Source: Corydoras sp. C115 (Eukaryota; Chordata; Actinopteri; Siluriformes; Callichthyidae). From it: 64,000 nt of DNA. The stretch spans positions 5,133,501-5,197,500 of the forward strand of contig JAFMOC010000031.1 in assembly GCA_019802505.1 (NCBI GenBank), written 5' to 3'. The notes below the pieces were generated by a model that searched no databases, was not told the origin of the DNA, and worked only from the letters and a program-made list of their open reading frames with translations. Positions 11,385 to 26,249 of this stretch are shown here, piece by piece. Every line of letters starts with the position of its first letter. The first letter of the stretch is position 1. The position numbers and the translations under genes were made by a program.

Positions 11385-14300
11385 GTAAATGCCTTTGCGG
11401 TGCTTCACAGATGGCCCATACCTGCGGGGTCGGTAAATTAGGCAGATGTTGTATGTGCTTACCAGAATTTAAGAATTCAGTGAAGCCTGTCCTTTTGTGG
11501 AAAGCCACACATCCACCTTAAGCAGGTGCTTGACAAATTGACACGACTTTCTTTTATTTTAAATGAGTGGTTGCTATGAATGGCTTAGTGTCCACTTTTC
11601 ATCATCTTCTTTATATTAGAAAGGAGATTGTGATTACATTGTGATTCAGATTATATCCGCTTGCATGGATTTATCATGCAATGGAACACTGCATTACACG
11701 TATGTTGTATTTTAAATAGGCTTCCGAACAAGCCAACTGTTAATATGTTGCTGGTAGGAGAAGCATGGGTGTCTTTTTTTTGGTGAAGAAAATGGAGGAA
11801 GGGAGTGACAAATGAGCTCTTTACGTAATGGCTATAAATGACTGCTCTGACTGATTACTTATTTTTGGAAGGATGGTTGAGTAGCTGGTAAAGCAACACA
11901 TATGAAAGATAAAAAATATCTTGTGCTTTATCGTGTTTTAAATATAAAATACCTCATTTGTATGGGATCAGATTTGTCATAGCTTATGTCAGAGGCCTCT
12001 TCCCTGCATTGTGTATTCTACTAGAGATTGTCAGCAATAACCCAGGAACACAAACTATAATTAAATAAGGTATGTATGAGAAGGCGGTAGAGAGAACGCA
12101 GAGGTGGGGGAAGGGTCATACTCACTGTATGAACTGAGCGAAACAGCCCCTTATGTGCGCGGCAGAGGCTGCATGTATGTACAGTTCATAGAAACCTATC
12201 TTTACATGCCATGCCTGTAACGTAGTAGGAATATTTTGCTGGTGAGGGTCTTTTTGAGCAGGAAAGAGCAGACAGAAGCACAAAATGGAAGGTGCAGAAT
12301 CTAGCGATGAGATCAAACAATAGATTCAATTAAGTAATGGGGTAAAAACCAGAAAGAACCAATGAGCAGATACCGCTGATAATAAACCAAAGGCATGATC
12401 TGCAGGACTGATATTCTGTTTGCCGTTGAAGCTAAACTATATCACACATTCATCCAGCTCCAACATGTGGTCTCAACCTGTGTTCAAGTACCTCAGGTTT
12501 TATATCCAGCTTATGTAATTGCTGTGTGTGCAGATTTTGAGGGAATAATTATGTAGAGTATGTTTGATTAATTATATAAAAAGTGGTTAAAGGAGAGATA
12601 TAGGGCAGCAGGAGAACTGAAGAACGTTTGAGGAAGATACCTAATTGGGTGGGAGATTGTGTCTCCATCTTGCCTGTCAGGGCTCCAGAGAAGCCTTTCA
12701 GTTATCTTCAAAGGCAACATCAACAGCTTTACCTAAAAATAGCTATCCATTGTGAACTAATTTACTTATTATTCCTAATAACATGACATAACAGATAGAA
12801 AGAGTGTTTATCTGGACATCAGAAAGCCGAACTATCAGACATAACCTAGAAAAAAGGCTGGGAAAAAGGTGAAATTCATAATGTTGAGAGAGAGAGAGAA
12901 AAATAAGCTCATTAAGGCAGTCAGCCTGAAGAGGGGGAGGGGGTTACGTAAGATCGGGCGGTTGGTTGAGCTGTGAGAGGATGCTAAGAGAAAGAAGCCA
13001 TGAAGCTATTAAGTAGCATCTGCCCCTTCTCTCTGTAGGGCAACAGTTTACTGCCTGCTATCTCTCATTAGTGTATATGCACACGTGTCTAACATTCTCT
13101 TTTGCTTGATATAGTAATCCACATGCAGTAGTAAGGCTTTGTGTCTATTTTGGTTTAGTAACCTCCGGTTGATTATAGAGCAGCGCAGTTTTAGGGTTTT
13201 ACTGGTTTTATGGATATTTATGTATATATAGTGGTTATTGATTTGGTATTTGGCACTGATGCTGGATGAGAGAACCTCGTTCTTATTTCTATTTTATCCC
13301 AAACGTGTTTGATAGACTTGATGTCAAGGCTCTGTGCAGTCCGTTTAAGCTCCCCCACGCCAAATACATGCAACCATGCCTATGGATTTTGCTTTGTCAC
13401 TGGGGCAAAGCCATGCTGAACCAGAAAAGGACCTTCTCTATACCGTTCCTACTAAGTTGCAAGGTTAAGTTGTTTTATTCATCTGTGCAGGACTAAATAA
13501 AACACCCAAATTCCCGAATTAAATGGTGTCTCAGTGTCAGGGGGTTGCTCACTGTAGTTTACCACTTGCGGACTGGAAACCTGTCGTAATTGACTGTAGT
13601 TATTGATTAGTGACTTTGCTCAAAAGTGCTAAATTCTTTTTTTTTGATCATTTTGTAGAACTCAACAGAGGTCCTGTGTGTATGTCCTCCCTATACACAT
13701 GTGAATTAAGTTTGTAGAGTCTGGTTTTCTTTTACAATCCAAGGAAAGGCTGATAGATAAATGGTGCACAAACTAGTCACTGTATTTGTGTCGCTGGTAA
13801 TCGTGGTGGGATTTTGTAACTCTACCTTCAGATACACGTACCACGTACAACATGATTTTCTGGTAATGCTATACAGAGAAAACAACTGTAACACACATTG
13901 TGCATCTTGCTGTGTGTTTATGGAACATATGCAGTGTACTTGTCAATGTATGTTGTGTGAGGAGGATTGACATCACCACATACATTTGACAACTAAAAGT
14001 TGTGGGTATAAAGTAAATGATAGCTCTATGGGAACAGATCAGAACTAGAATTAAATTGAATGCTTTCAAAATCTGTAACAAAGTATATGTTACTTATACA
14101 TTGTTGTCTGGCTTTTGGAGAAAATATTCTTTTCTGCATGTAGAACTTTCATGTTACATATATTCACTTCTACCCTCACTTTAGATTTCTAGTTTCCATC
14201 TGCAGAAATGTGGTTTTGGAAAAGAAAAAAAAGCCTAATCCGTACCACAGGCACCTAGCTGATGTTACCATAGCAACCACTAGGGAGTCAGAATCTCAGT

Positions 14301-17300
14301 GCTGTTTTAGAGACATGATTAATTCAGCATTACATTTGAGGTGTTTGTCACAGCATTGTGGTTTGTGCTGCACAAAAAAGTTAAAAAGTTAAATGTAGAC
14401 AGTAATGCTTTTAACTGAACATTGGTAAGTTAGTTGCAAATGTTTTGAAGGTATTTGCACGAAGTAAATAATTTATTTTCTAATTTAAAATAATTCGTTT
14501 CCATTGTTACAGAATTTAAAATATTTATTATTATTATTTTAATTTTTTTTGCTTTTTCCATTTTATTTAAACTAGAAAATACTCCGGTAGCAAATTTAGT
14601 AATTTAGCAAATTTAGCAATATGTTATCAGTTAAATAGTTAATTCCAGTTTGCTATGTTCTTATTGGCGGCTTAGTGGTATTGTGGTTAATGCTTGTGTC
14701 TAGCCTGTGTTTGGCAGAAAGCATCTCAAAATGCACTACATATTTATTTCTATGCACATAGACTGCTCACATATACAATCTTTTGCTTAAGATATGTTTT
14801 ATTTAATACATTACGAGTGTAGCAATAAAAAATAATAAAAGTATTATCACTCTAAACACATTAATGTTATAAGGTAGCCATCTTACAAAAAGCAAGCATA
14901 GCAAGCGGTAGGCCGCAGACCGAGTTGTTTAAATTCACAGCACACACACAGTAGGCTGACGCAGCCTACAGCTAAGAAGCTAAGCAAGTTAAACATTATT
15001 AAATCAACAGAATGTCTGATCATGAATTCGAGGGACAGATTTTTGTCCCCCCAGCTTGGCTCCTTGAGTGGTGCAACATTAAATCGTATGCTCATCCAGA
15101 GATGACATGTTTAGGTAGGAAGAATGATGGCAGTCTTCTCCTCCATGTCAGGGTACATGATATTATCCAACTGAGTTATCTATTGGGGGATGCATACAGA
15201 AAAAAAATTGTTATTGCCCTACGTCTAATTTGACTTGGTCTTTGACATGGGTGGCTGATTTCCCCTGTAATAGACTGCTGCAGTTTATCATTCAATCCAA
15301 GAAAAAGCACCTGCCCCCTGAAGTCAAACAGCAACATAAACAAGTTGCTCCTTTTTAAATTGTCCCTATATAGTGTGTCTGAGTGAGTGAGTGTGTGTCC
15401 AGCAATAGGCACCCTGTCCTGTGTGTATTTGCCCAGTATCCAAAACGTTCTCTCCTGAATGGGACCCTAGTCCCCACTCAAACCCCCACCAATAACCTCC
15501 AAAATTTTATACACTGCTTTCCTGAAAGGGTGAAATTACTTACAGCTGTAAAAGTAAAACCAACTTTGAATAAATGAGAATTAATGTCATGAATGCTGCT
15601 GTAGGTGCAATGTGTAGGTGTCTCCATTCTTTTGTCTATATCGTGTAGCCAGTTTTGGGTGCAGCATATTATTGGGAAGGTTAATACTACTACCAATAAA
15701 AACATTACTTCTCATGAACGTCACAGGATTATTTTGTACAAGACTCAACTGTATTATTAATCCTTTTGTTATCCTGTGATAGTTTTTGGAAACTCAAGGC
15801 AATTTTAATGAGCTTTAATCTAAGGCTTTCATTTTTGGTTTGTCTAACTGTCTTTTTATGTTTTTGGACTATTTGAAAACAATTAGCTACTGCAGGTTTA
15901 TTAGCTCTGCAGAAGAAAATGCGTGCATTTTAAATGCCTTTAACTTTGAAAGCATCAGTGGAAGGGTTTGTCCTCTGTGATTGCCAAATTCACTGGCTGA
16001 ATGGGTAGGTGAGAAATAGAACAAGGCACTAATCACGTTACGTGCAAAGGAGAAGATGCTGCAGCCGCTTTCAAAGACTTTTTAGTTCTACTCCTTTTAT
16101 TTTTTTTACAGATCATTTATATAATATCATTTCTGATCCCAAAGTCTATTTTGATGAGAGGTTCTTTAGTAAAAATTTGCTTATAATAAATTTGAAATAA
16201 AAAAGCACACTGGTAAATATGCCACCATTGACTCACATATTGGTATAGCAATAGCAGCATTAGTTTAGTAGGTTGACAACACTTCTTAAAAAATGACCTA
16301 TAAACAGCCTTAATTTGGGCAATGAGCTGTACAACAAACTATAATAAACTACAGGGGAAAATATTAAAATGTTAAAACTTGCAACTCAGACACCTGGTGG
16401 CCTGGTCAGGAAACACAGCCATTTCTAATCATGACTCAGCAGTTGTTGCTTTTATTCTTTTGAAAAAGAACAGATCTCTGTACATGCCATTCTGTCACAG
16501 TTCTTCATAAAGTTCCTTTTACTCAAACATATCTCAGTTCTGTTAAATGATACTTAAAAGGGAACCAGATGTAAATGACCTTAGTGCCACAAACTGAGAA
16601 CTCCTCAAGAACTGGCCTCAGTTGTGTTTGATTTTCGGGATGTTCAGAGGAGTTTGAGTTTATGTGATGTGTTCATGTTTGGAAAAAGAAAACCAAGACT
16701 TAAGACTTTAGAATGGTCCAAATGTAAACACATGCCATTTGGAGGATTATGTCACCCCTTTTTAACCCTCTTTGTAGTTTGTAGGTTATTATAACAAAAT
16801 CCTAAAACCAGGTTGTGTCCTGTAAATGGAGTTCTTCACTATTATTCATCCACCGTGTTCAGATATTATTTGTGCTACTTGTGTTAAAGCTTTTAAATAA
16901 CATGGCTATGTGCCAAACCATATTATTGCTCCTTCACGTGATTACAGAAGCAGCACACATGGTAATCAATGACATTATTGATATGACTTTACCTGGCTTT
17001 ATGTAGTGGGTGGCTGTAGATGAACTCAGTTGTGTTTTTGCTTGTTTTAAGCACTTATAATTTTAGAAAACAGTCTCTTACAAGTTAGTTATTGTTAGAT
17101 TAGTTATGTAGTTATAAACTTGCTTTTTAACAAAATATAGATCTGTACACTGATATGTAATTTGCACTGATGTAACTTTATTTGTAGTTTACAGAGGTTT
17201 CCATTTGATGTTCTTACAATAGAGCAGTGTTTCTTAAAGTGTGTTATGTGCCCCTCCTGGGCACAGGGGCATGAAATGGGGTGAAATTAAGCGAGAAACC

Positions 17301-20300
17301 AATGATTTAACATCAGAATATTTTTTTATGATGTACACTAAGTCTTTCTCAAATTGTTACCTATGCCCCAGGGGCATTATGGGGGTGTGTTGATGGGAAA
17401 ACTGGGGAAAATGTTTTTCATGGTGGACATTCCGACAGATAGTTGTGATTTACAAAAGGGAGCAGTTTTTTCATAGTGATATTCTTATATCATATTCTTA
17501 TCATATTCTTATCATTATCAGTGATAAGAGTTACAAATATTTTTTGGCATATATATATATTAGAAAAAAACCTAACATTTAGGCATCCACCACAGGGAGA
17601 AGTAACAAAAAGAAAGTAATAAAATAGAAATGTGAGAAAATAAAGATCACAACAACAAAAAAAAAACATTTGGTCAACTGGCTTATGTCTTTAGTATTTT
17701 GGTGTGAATGCAAACATGTAGAAAAAGGTCTCTTTAAAAACATTTTACTTGTAAATGTCCCCAATCGGTGGCATTTCTGTAAAAGGCTTAGTTGGATGGT
17801 ACCTTATTTTGCCATGACTGTATAACAAACCATGTTTTTAACTAAAATGCTTCGAAAGTACATTTTATGATCTTTTTTTATCTATGGTGACAGCACTAAC
17901 ACTAAAGAGCTTTTCACCCATATGTAGGTGCAGTGAGCACCATTTGTCACTAATGTAGTATCCAAACAGCCCTTGGCCATTTGGTCTGTATATAGCACGT
18001 TAAGTAGTGTCTTTCCTTTTTAGTCAGCTGCACTTGCTTCATTTGAACTTCTTCACTTTGGACATTTAGTTAATTGCTTTAACATTCTGCCAACTGTTTG
18101 GGGAGGGTCTTTTATTCGAGTGTGACTGAGTGTGTCAGCCATTAAACGTGTGTTGGATGCATTGGCACTAACATCGGTACCAAATGCCCTTGTGACTAAA
18201 TGAACAGAAAATCCCCCAGGCACGTTTTAAAATGTCATGTAAAGGCTTTTCCTAAAATAGTCATTCAGATTTGGTTTTGGAATGTGATGATTAGGTGCTT
18301 ACAAACTTTTGGTGATTTGTGTTTAGGTTTGCTATTTAATAAATTAAGTTGAAATATGACGATACAACATGGTTGCCATCTGGAATATAATCTATATATA
18401 TAATAAAAACATAATTTTCTGCTCTTGATATTGGATTATTTTTATTTCTGGGTAGTTATTGTCTTGTATATGCAGTATTTCCTAATACAAGAAAGTGCAA
18501 AATTTTAATTAAACACATTAAATGTTTGTATTTTAGAAATTACATGTTTGCAACACCCTAGCAATTTAGAATTTGTATTTGCCTTGTAGTGTTTGTTTGG
18601 TATGTTTTCCCTTTGCAAATGACCATATCACACATTAGTGTGCATGTGTATCGTATTAACAACATCTTTATTTTATCCAGGTCATAAAATTCAAACTGTT
18701 TTATATACTGACTGCTTGTCGGAAACATCTCTAAATATGTTTTTTTAATCTGTGCAGATAATCTTTTTGATTTAAGAGCTCACTTATTGTATTTATAGTG
18801 TTGTTTACTTTTATGTGTCCAGTAAGTGGAGACCCAGCCCCTGGCTCAGCAGCTGAATGTATCACTGGTGCTGTAAAACATAGACAACTGACATGTAACC
18901 TTACCAAGTGGCATGATGACCGGGGGTATTTTGATCATTGAGGCACTAGGGTGCCAGCCTGCATGCACTTACAAGCATAATAAGAAAATCATAACCTTCT
19001 TTTTTACTTTTAGCAATGAATGGAATGTTTTCATTGCATTTTTTATGTGCAATGGATTGCAGGAATTGTATCATTCATAAAATCTTATTTTAGGCAATAA
19101 TGTGGAGATATGTCACATTAATGATGATCTGTCTTAGGAAAGCAGGCCCGGGCATGTATTAAGACCTTATAGCAGTAAAGGGGACTGATTATAAGGCTGT
19201 AGCCATAAGTAAACAGTTTATAAAGGGCTCTATGCTGTGCAAATGGTTTGGAATAAGGGTCATAAAAGGAACATGAAAGGAAAGTACATCACATATGCAT
19301 TCAAAGATTTATGCCTTATCCACTGCTGGTACGGGGGCTTTGCCGGAGACACACATTGCTGCTGTTGCCATGGTGCAGTCTGAGCTCAGCTCTGTATTAG
19401 TCTTGTTCTGCCTAATAGGAAGAGACTGCAACACTACACTCAGCATGTGATAACAAACACAAAAAGCACAGAGGCTAAAATATAGATTAAAGGAAGGATT
19501 TATACGAAAACCTGCATTTTAAGAATTGATGTCATTAACATATAGTATGTTTTTAGTATATCAGCATGAGCAATATATATATACATATGTATACATTTTC
19601 AGCATTAGATGATCATTCTTAATTAAGCCTAGATATAATACAGGACTTGTGTAACAGCACACTGTAAACAGGTTGCAGATTATAGCTTACAAAACTGAAT
19701 ATAGGTCTTCTCTGGATTAATACTCCCTATTAAAATTCCAATTATATAATCAGTTAAATCCGAGTGCTTTATGTGCTCGTGAGAATCAATGCGAGGCCAC
19801 TGATGATGCTGTGGGTGTTGGCTCGGTCAGACAGAATGATGCAGCTGAATGTTTCAGTCCTTTTCCTTTTATTGCTCCTTTCCTGGGAGAAGCCACAAAT
19901 CAGCTGCAAACACAATTTAACATCTGCCCTGTCTTTTCTTGTCAAATTGCCCTTAGAGAGTATGGATTAATGAGCAAGAGTCATGTATGTAATTACCTTG
20001 GGTGTTTTGAGATATTAAATTAAAAAGCAAGTCTTAATACAAGCTTAGTTTGACACATACTTTACTGTAAGAGAGGGTAATTAAAATTGCAAATAAGACT
20101 TATTGATTAATTTGTCGTAGATCAACATGGCTTGTTGTGTAAAATCCAGGGGCTTGCCTTGCAAAGCAGGATCTTTTGCAAGGTAGCTATAATTGTGCCT
20201 AGTTTGATTTAAAGCTAGATTTTTCTGTATCGCAATGCTGGGTTGCTTTTTTAAAATGGACTTTGTCACCATGGTAACCTGTTTTTCTTTCCTAATCGGA

Positions 20301-23300
20301 TTCTGTACAGGTTATGTGCAGGATCACAGATCGCAGGATCACCGGTATGCTACTAGATACCTGTTCAATCAGAAAATGGCATTATATTTCTATTAAAAGA
20401 CGGTATTTTAGTAGAACACTGTAGCTCAGACCTTGATATTTTATGGCCCTAAGGGATGGGGTGAGATGTGGAGTGTACAGTATAATGTTTTTTGCATTTG
20501 TTTTCTAATGCATGCACACGTACATAATAAGAAAAATTTTTAACATTGCAATCAACATAAAAACAATGCAGCTATATTTATTGTGCGTTCTAAACTGTAT
20601 GCGACTGCATTACTTTTATTTGTAATGAAGTTCAACCTGTTGGCTTGGCCCCTCACAGCAGTCCAAGTATTTTATGTGGCCCTTTGAGCAAATTAGTTGC
20701 TTAGCCCCGCTGTAGATAAAAATTATATTTAGAGAATAATTAAGTATTAATCTGAATGTGGTCTGAACTTAAACTAGAAATTTCATTACCAATATAAACT
20801 ATTTCTGTTACATTATATACTTTACATTTTACATATGTTATATGTAAAAAATAGTATATGAAAATCTTATTAAATCTTAAAGATATTTCTTATATCTTAT
20901 TTAATCACTGCGTTTTAGATATGGAGCATAATTAAGTGTTAATCTGAATGTGGTCTGTGATTTAAAATAGAAATTTAATTGGCTATATTAAAGATTAAAA
21001 TTATATGTAAAATTAATATTTGAAAGTCTCATTTTCAGTGATTCTATTGCTGATACATTGCAGAAAAATGTGGTAATTTTTTATGATTATTGAATCAGTT
21101 TCTTTTATTCACCATAAATGTCTGTTTTTTAGTTTAGTTTTAGTTTTCTTAATGCATTTCTAGCTACAAGCATTTTTTTTTATCTGTAGTGTTTTTATAA
21201 TTTAGTGATTTAAATTGTTATTTTATATTAAATATATTCATATATATTTATATTCAGTATTGTATAAAATGCAATGCTTAATAATTAGCAGTTATTTTTT
21301 GAGGACTAACCAAAGGAGATGTTTGAGATTATGGAGGCTTAAGGCTACGAAATCCTCAGGGATTATTATTGAATATTTTTGTTTAATGATTAAACATTAC
21401 ACACATTATGTTACCATGTAAACATATTATTGTTCATTGTATTTTTCTTTATTTATTCTAAATTCGGTGGCGCTGGGGAATCACACACTTAACCACATCT
21501 AATAGAAAACCACAGAACACTAGTTACATCATAGATTTATTTTAAGAATCAGATTAAAAGGAATGCATAAATTCCATTGGTCATGTGCCTTTTCTATTAT
21601 GACTGGCAAACGATACCTTGGAAGGTACAGGGCCTTGGAAAGCACTCCCCACTATAAATCTATACTATAAAATAAACAAAGTAGGGACAGCAATCAGGAT
21701 GATGAGACCAAAAGTGGCACTGACCTTGCTGAGACGCTACATAAACCTTCATCCACCCTAATTGCTCAGCTAAAGCATTAACAAAGCAAAGTGAAAGAAG
21801 CGTCTTTGAATGACAGGATCTGATTAATGTGACACACTATAATATGTATTATGGTAGGATGCTTGGATTCCTTCTTCATTTTTGATTATTTTCCAACTAG
21901 ACTACAAAATGTAGGTAGTTTTAACCCAGTATTTTAAAATAAAAATAGTAAGTTTTTGAGTTAGCTTGTATGTAGTAACCACAAAACCTTTTATAAAATA
22001 TGTCTAAACTTTTTTGCCTTTAAACCTCAAGAAATAGGTCTCTCTTACAGAGACACCCTATTTTGGAATCTCGTTTGGTAATTATGAAGCACATGTAAAC
22101 TTTAATGTTCTGTGGATAGGTACTTTGAACAAAGCTGCAAATTTGGCCTTATGTGGTTTGGACAATGACTGAGCTGATGTTTGTAAAACGAAGGCTTTTT
22201 AGTAAACTAAAACATATGGACAGCATTATCTGACTAGTCATGATCTAGATAAAAGCAGCCCTTGTGTTTGGCAATTTAGTTGTTTAACAATTGACTTATT
22301 GCAATTCATCACTTCTGCTATCTACATCTATGAGCCAAACTGAACACAGACACACACACAGTGAAAGGAAAAGTGTGGAAGTTGTTGAAGACCAAATCCC
22401 TCAGGCATTTCAGAATGTAAGACAGAAGCAGGCCTTTATTCCATGCTTAGAGCAAGCTTATACCCCTATCATCTGTGCTTGTTTACTTTAATAGTTGATC
22501 CCATAGAAGTCCTCTGTGGTTTGATGACCTGCAATCTGCTCCTGTGTGCTCACCTGCCTAGTATCTCTCAGTCACTCTGAACACTACCTCAAGGGGGCTT
22601 AAATCAATTTACAGAAAGTCTTTTGAGTGCTGGCTTTAGTTTCAGTTTCCTGTGAGGAGGAATATGATTATATACTCCAGTTGTACATTTCAAAACATCT
22701 AACATCAAGCAGCCACAACTTTAAAACATTGTTAGGTGCAGCAAACAAAATTCATTATCCTATTTCAATAACATCTTTTAAGAGGTTGGATCTATTAAAA
22801 TGATAACCTAAAAGAGGCACCGACCAGGCATTATAGATTGTCCAGCACATGTCACAGATGCTTAATTGGATTAAGATCTCGAAAATTTGGACACCAAGTC
22901 AACACCCCAAACTCGTTTTTGTGCTCCTCAAACTATTCCTGAACCATTTTTGCTTTGTGCCAAAGAGCATTTCTCTGTTAAAAGAAGCAAAAGATATGAG
23001 AGAATATAGTTTCTATGAAAGGGTAAACTTTACATTACAGTTCTTCTCTAAGTGCATCCTGATGCTGTGTGTTTTCCACGTAAGAGACGCAAATGCACTC
23101 AGCCATCCACATAATGGAAAAGAAAATCTGATTCATCAGACCAGTTACTTTTCCTTTTTTGCTCTGTGCTCTAATTCTGATGCTCACGTACCTGTTGTTG
23201 GAGCTTTAAATGATGTACAGGGGTCAGTATGAGTGTTACCTAAACAGTGTCTTGCAAAGTTCAGAACGGATCATTATTCTCCATCTTGCCCTACCCTGAG

Positions 23301-26201
23301 TGTCCTCCACCATCACCACAACTACCTGCACATATTCTCTCTCACCACACCTAGTCACTAGGGGATTGTACGTATCCGTGCCTTCTTAGTGCTGGCCCCA
23401 AGCCCAAACAAATAGGGATAGAATAGGCATCCTGTGTAAAACTGTGACAAATCAAACATGGAAATAAAATCAGTTGAAAAGTTTTTGAAATGTTGAGAAA
23501 ATATCTATGATTCAATTGTATTTAGCATAAATGCATTCATTGTTGCTGTTGCTGTTGCTGTTTTATTAAAATGAAATAAATAGTTTTAATAGGAAATTTA
23601 ATATACATACTCAAATAGAAGATAATATTAAAATTTTTGAAAAGTGTGAAATATTTGTAATTGCTTTTTTTTCAGTTGCTAGATAAACTATTATGTAATT
23701 TTTTCAACGGTCTAAATAGATTCGTTTTTTAATCCTTAAATCTCAACTTCATATAAGTGTTGATCAACTGTTTCTTTTAAAGTTTAAATGATACATGTAT
23801 GATTTTTTTTCGATATTTCATGTTAGTGTGAAAATCACAAAATGACACATCAATTGTAACATCTCATTCCCCTCCTGTCTTTAATCCAAGATTTCCGTCT
23901 CTGTTATTAAGCATCTGGTTTGAGGATTTGCTCTGTATGATTTTAAATAAAACTGCCTGATGTTTTATCTTCGTATAATTAGAGATATCCTCTCGTCCTA
24001 ATGGAGATGATTACAGCGCTGCTTCTGCAGTGGTTAACATTACATGGTAAAAGTGTGATCAAATGGTATATAGTAGAATAAATTAAAGACTTTGCCGATG
24101 TGCTACAGAGTAAGGCTCTGATTTGTTTGGTATTATGTGGGTGTACAAGTATTTACAGGCTTGATTAAAATTGTAAGGTTGTAATCAAGTTAACAGAGGA
24201 CTTCCGAAGAAGTAAGACTGTTTTGGGGATTCGTTTTAATGGATATGCAATTTGGGACATTTTACTTAAGGTTGTAAATTGTAGGGTAAATTGCAATTTA
24301 ATTTAACACTTACACTGTCACTAACAAAAATTAGGATTCTAAACCCCTAAAGAGATTTAAAACTATTTTTGTAGCATGAATGTCTCATTAGGATGAGTAT
24401 GTGTGCAGTATGAAACTGAAAAAAATCATGAAATTTCTATTTTGTTTAATAATCAAAAAAGTAAAATATCAAAACAGGACATTTTAGGTTGAGTCTAAAG
24501 ATTGTTGATTAACAAGCCAAGAACATTTGACATTTTATTGAAGGCATTTGCATCAGTTTTACGACATTTGGCATTTTGTGACTTGTGAGTGGATGAGTGA
24601 ATGAATAGGAGGAATGAATGTGGTATGGAGGATGGATGAATGGCTAGCCTTCACATTTTATTGAATTGTTTAGCATAAGTTTTATGATGTGTCATTTTAT
24701 GATGGGTGAATGGATTATTAAATGGATTAAGGGATGGATGAATAAAATGGTGGGTGGATAGATGGGTTGGTGTGTAGGTAGATAAATTATTTAATGGGTG
24801 GAAACGATAGATGGCGATGTTTTAATAGCCTTTACATTTCTATAATTACATTAGCATGAGTTTTATGACATTTGGAAGTTTATGATGGGTGGATGGATGA
24901 TTAAAGTGATAGGTGGATGGACGAATGAATGAAAGGATGGGTATGGAGTAAGTGTGCAGCTGTATAGATCGATGGATGGGTAAGTTGATATGTGAATGGA
25001 TGGGTTAAAGGCGAGGTGTTATAAATTAATAGATAAGTGAATGAATGGATGGATGAATGCTTTGGTGCTTCCACCATACAATGGTTTGTGAACCTTTGTA
25101 GAGTTCCCTACATTTCCGCATTAATTTGTCCTTGAACATAAAATATTGGTATTTTATTTATTAAGGTAAATGATCAAATATTTAGCACCACTGTTTGTTG
25201 ATGGGTGGTGGGGTGAGGGTGGTTTAGGGTGAAAGTATCCACACAGTAGAAGGAAAAGATGCATGACTATCTTAACCTGGCATCATTAAACACATTTTAA
25301 TCGGTTTTCTCACTGGCATTTTGACCATGCAAATCTTATTAGTATTTTTTTACAGAGCTCATTTTGGAGAATTTAATAGGCAGAAGGAAATGTGATGAAT
25401 GAAAGAAATATATATATACTGTATATATATATTATAAGACATCTGCTTAGTCGTCAATGAAAAGAATCAATTTTGTTAATTTTTGTTTATTTGCAAAGTC
25501 CTTTAGCGTCTGTCTAATGTTTTGTAATTTTTAACAACCAAGCAAAAAGAAAATAAGTATTAATGTATGAACACGCATTCAAAACACTCCCTGTTTGCTC
25601 TTTAGTTAAAGGTTCTGATAGTAAACAGTAAAACCACAATTATAAATCCCAGACAGCAACCTTAGTGGAAATTCACTATTTTAAACGTAATGCATTAAAG
25701 ACTTGTACATTATTTATTAACAGGCAATTGTGGATATGGATTTGGCATATAGAGTCAAAGCTGACCTTGACTACAGTTGTATGGTAATAGATAGCATTGA
25801 CTTGGGAGTTGTAGATTACAATCTGTTGCTGTAAGTTCATTATATCTCTTTCCAACAAATATGTTGTAAAGGGAGTGAGAAACATTGTTCATTATGCATG
25901 TAAGCTTGGACATCTATTGGTCTTCTCACAGCCATCATCTTCAGAGCTTTTTGTTGTTTTAGTGTTTCTCAACTAAGGTTTCATTGTGTAGAAGATTTTG
26001 AGTTCAATATGTGTGAAATTTAAGTATGATTGCTGGGCTGTGAAAACCTAATCCATCATTTCATCTTATTATATTTATTGATTAATTCTATACTAGGGTC
26101 ACAGGGGTTTTCCATGCTCACCTAGAGGAGAAAATTTTGGGCGGTGGGCAGATACATTCAACATAGGGTGCCAATTCATCGCTCGGCACATACTCACTCA
26201 G

Positions 26202-26249
<48 letters not shown>

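Noticed and set aside
20311..20344. Possible 34-bp microexon between TTCTGTACAG and GTATGC
   Set aside because: The splice sites look good, but the length shifts the frame between all neighbouring dlg3 exons and the peptide matches no DLG segment.
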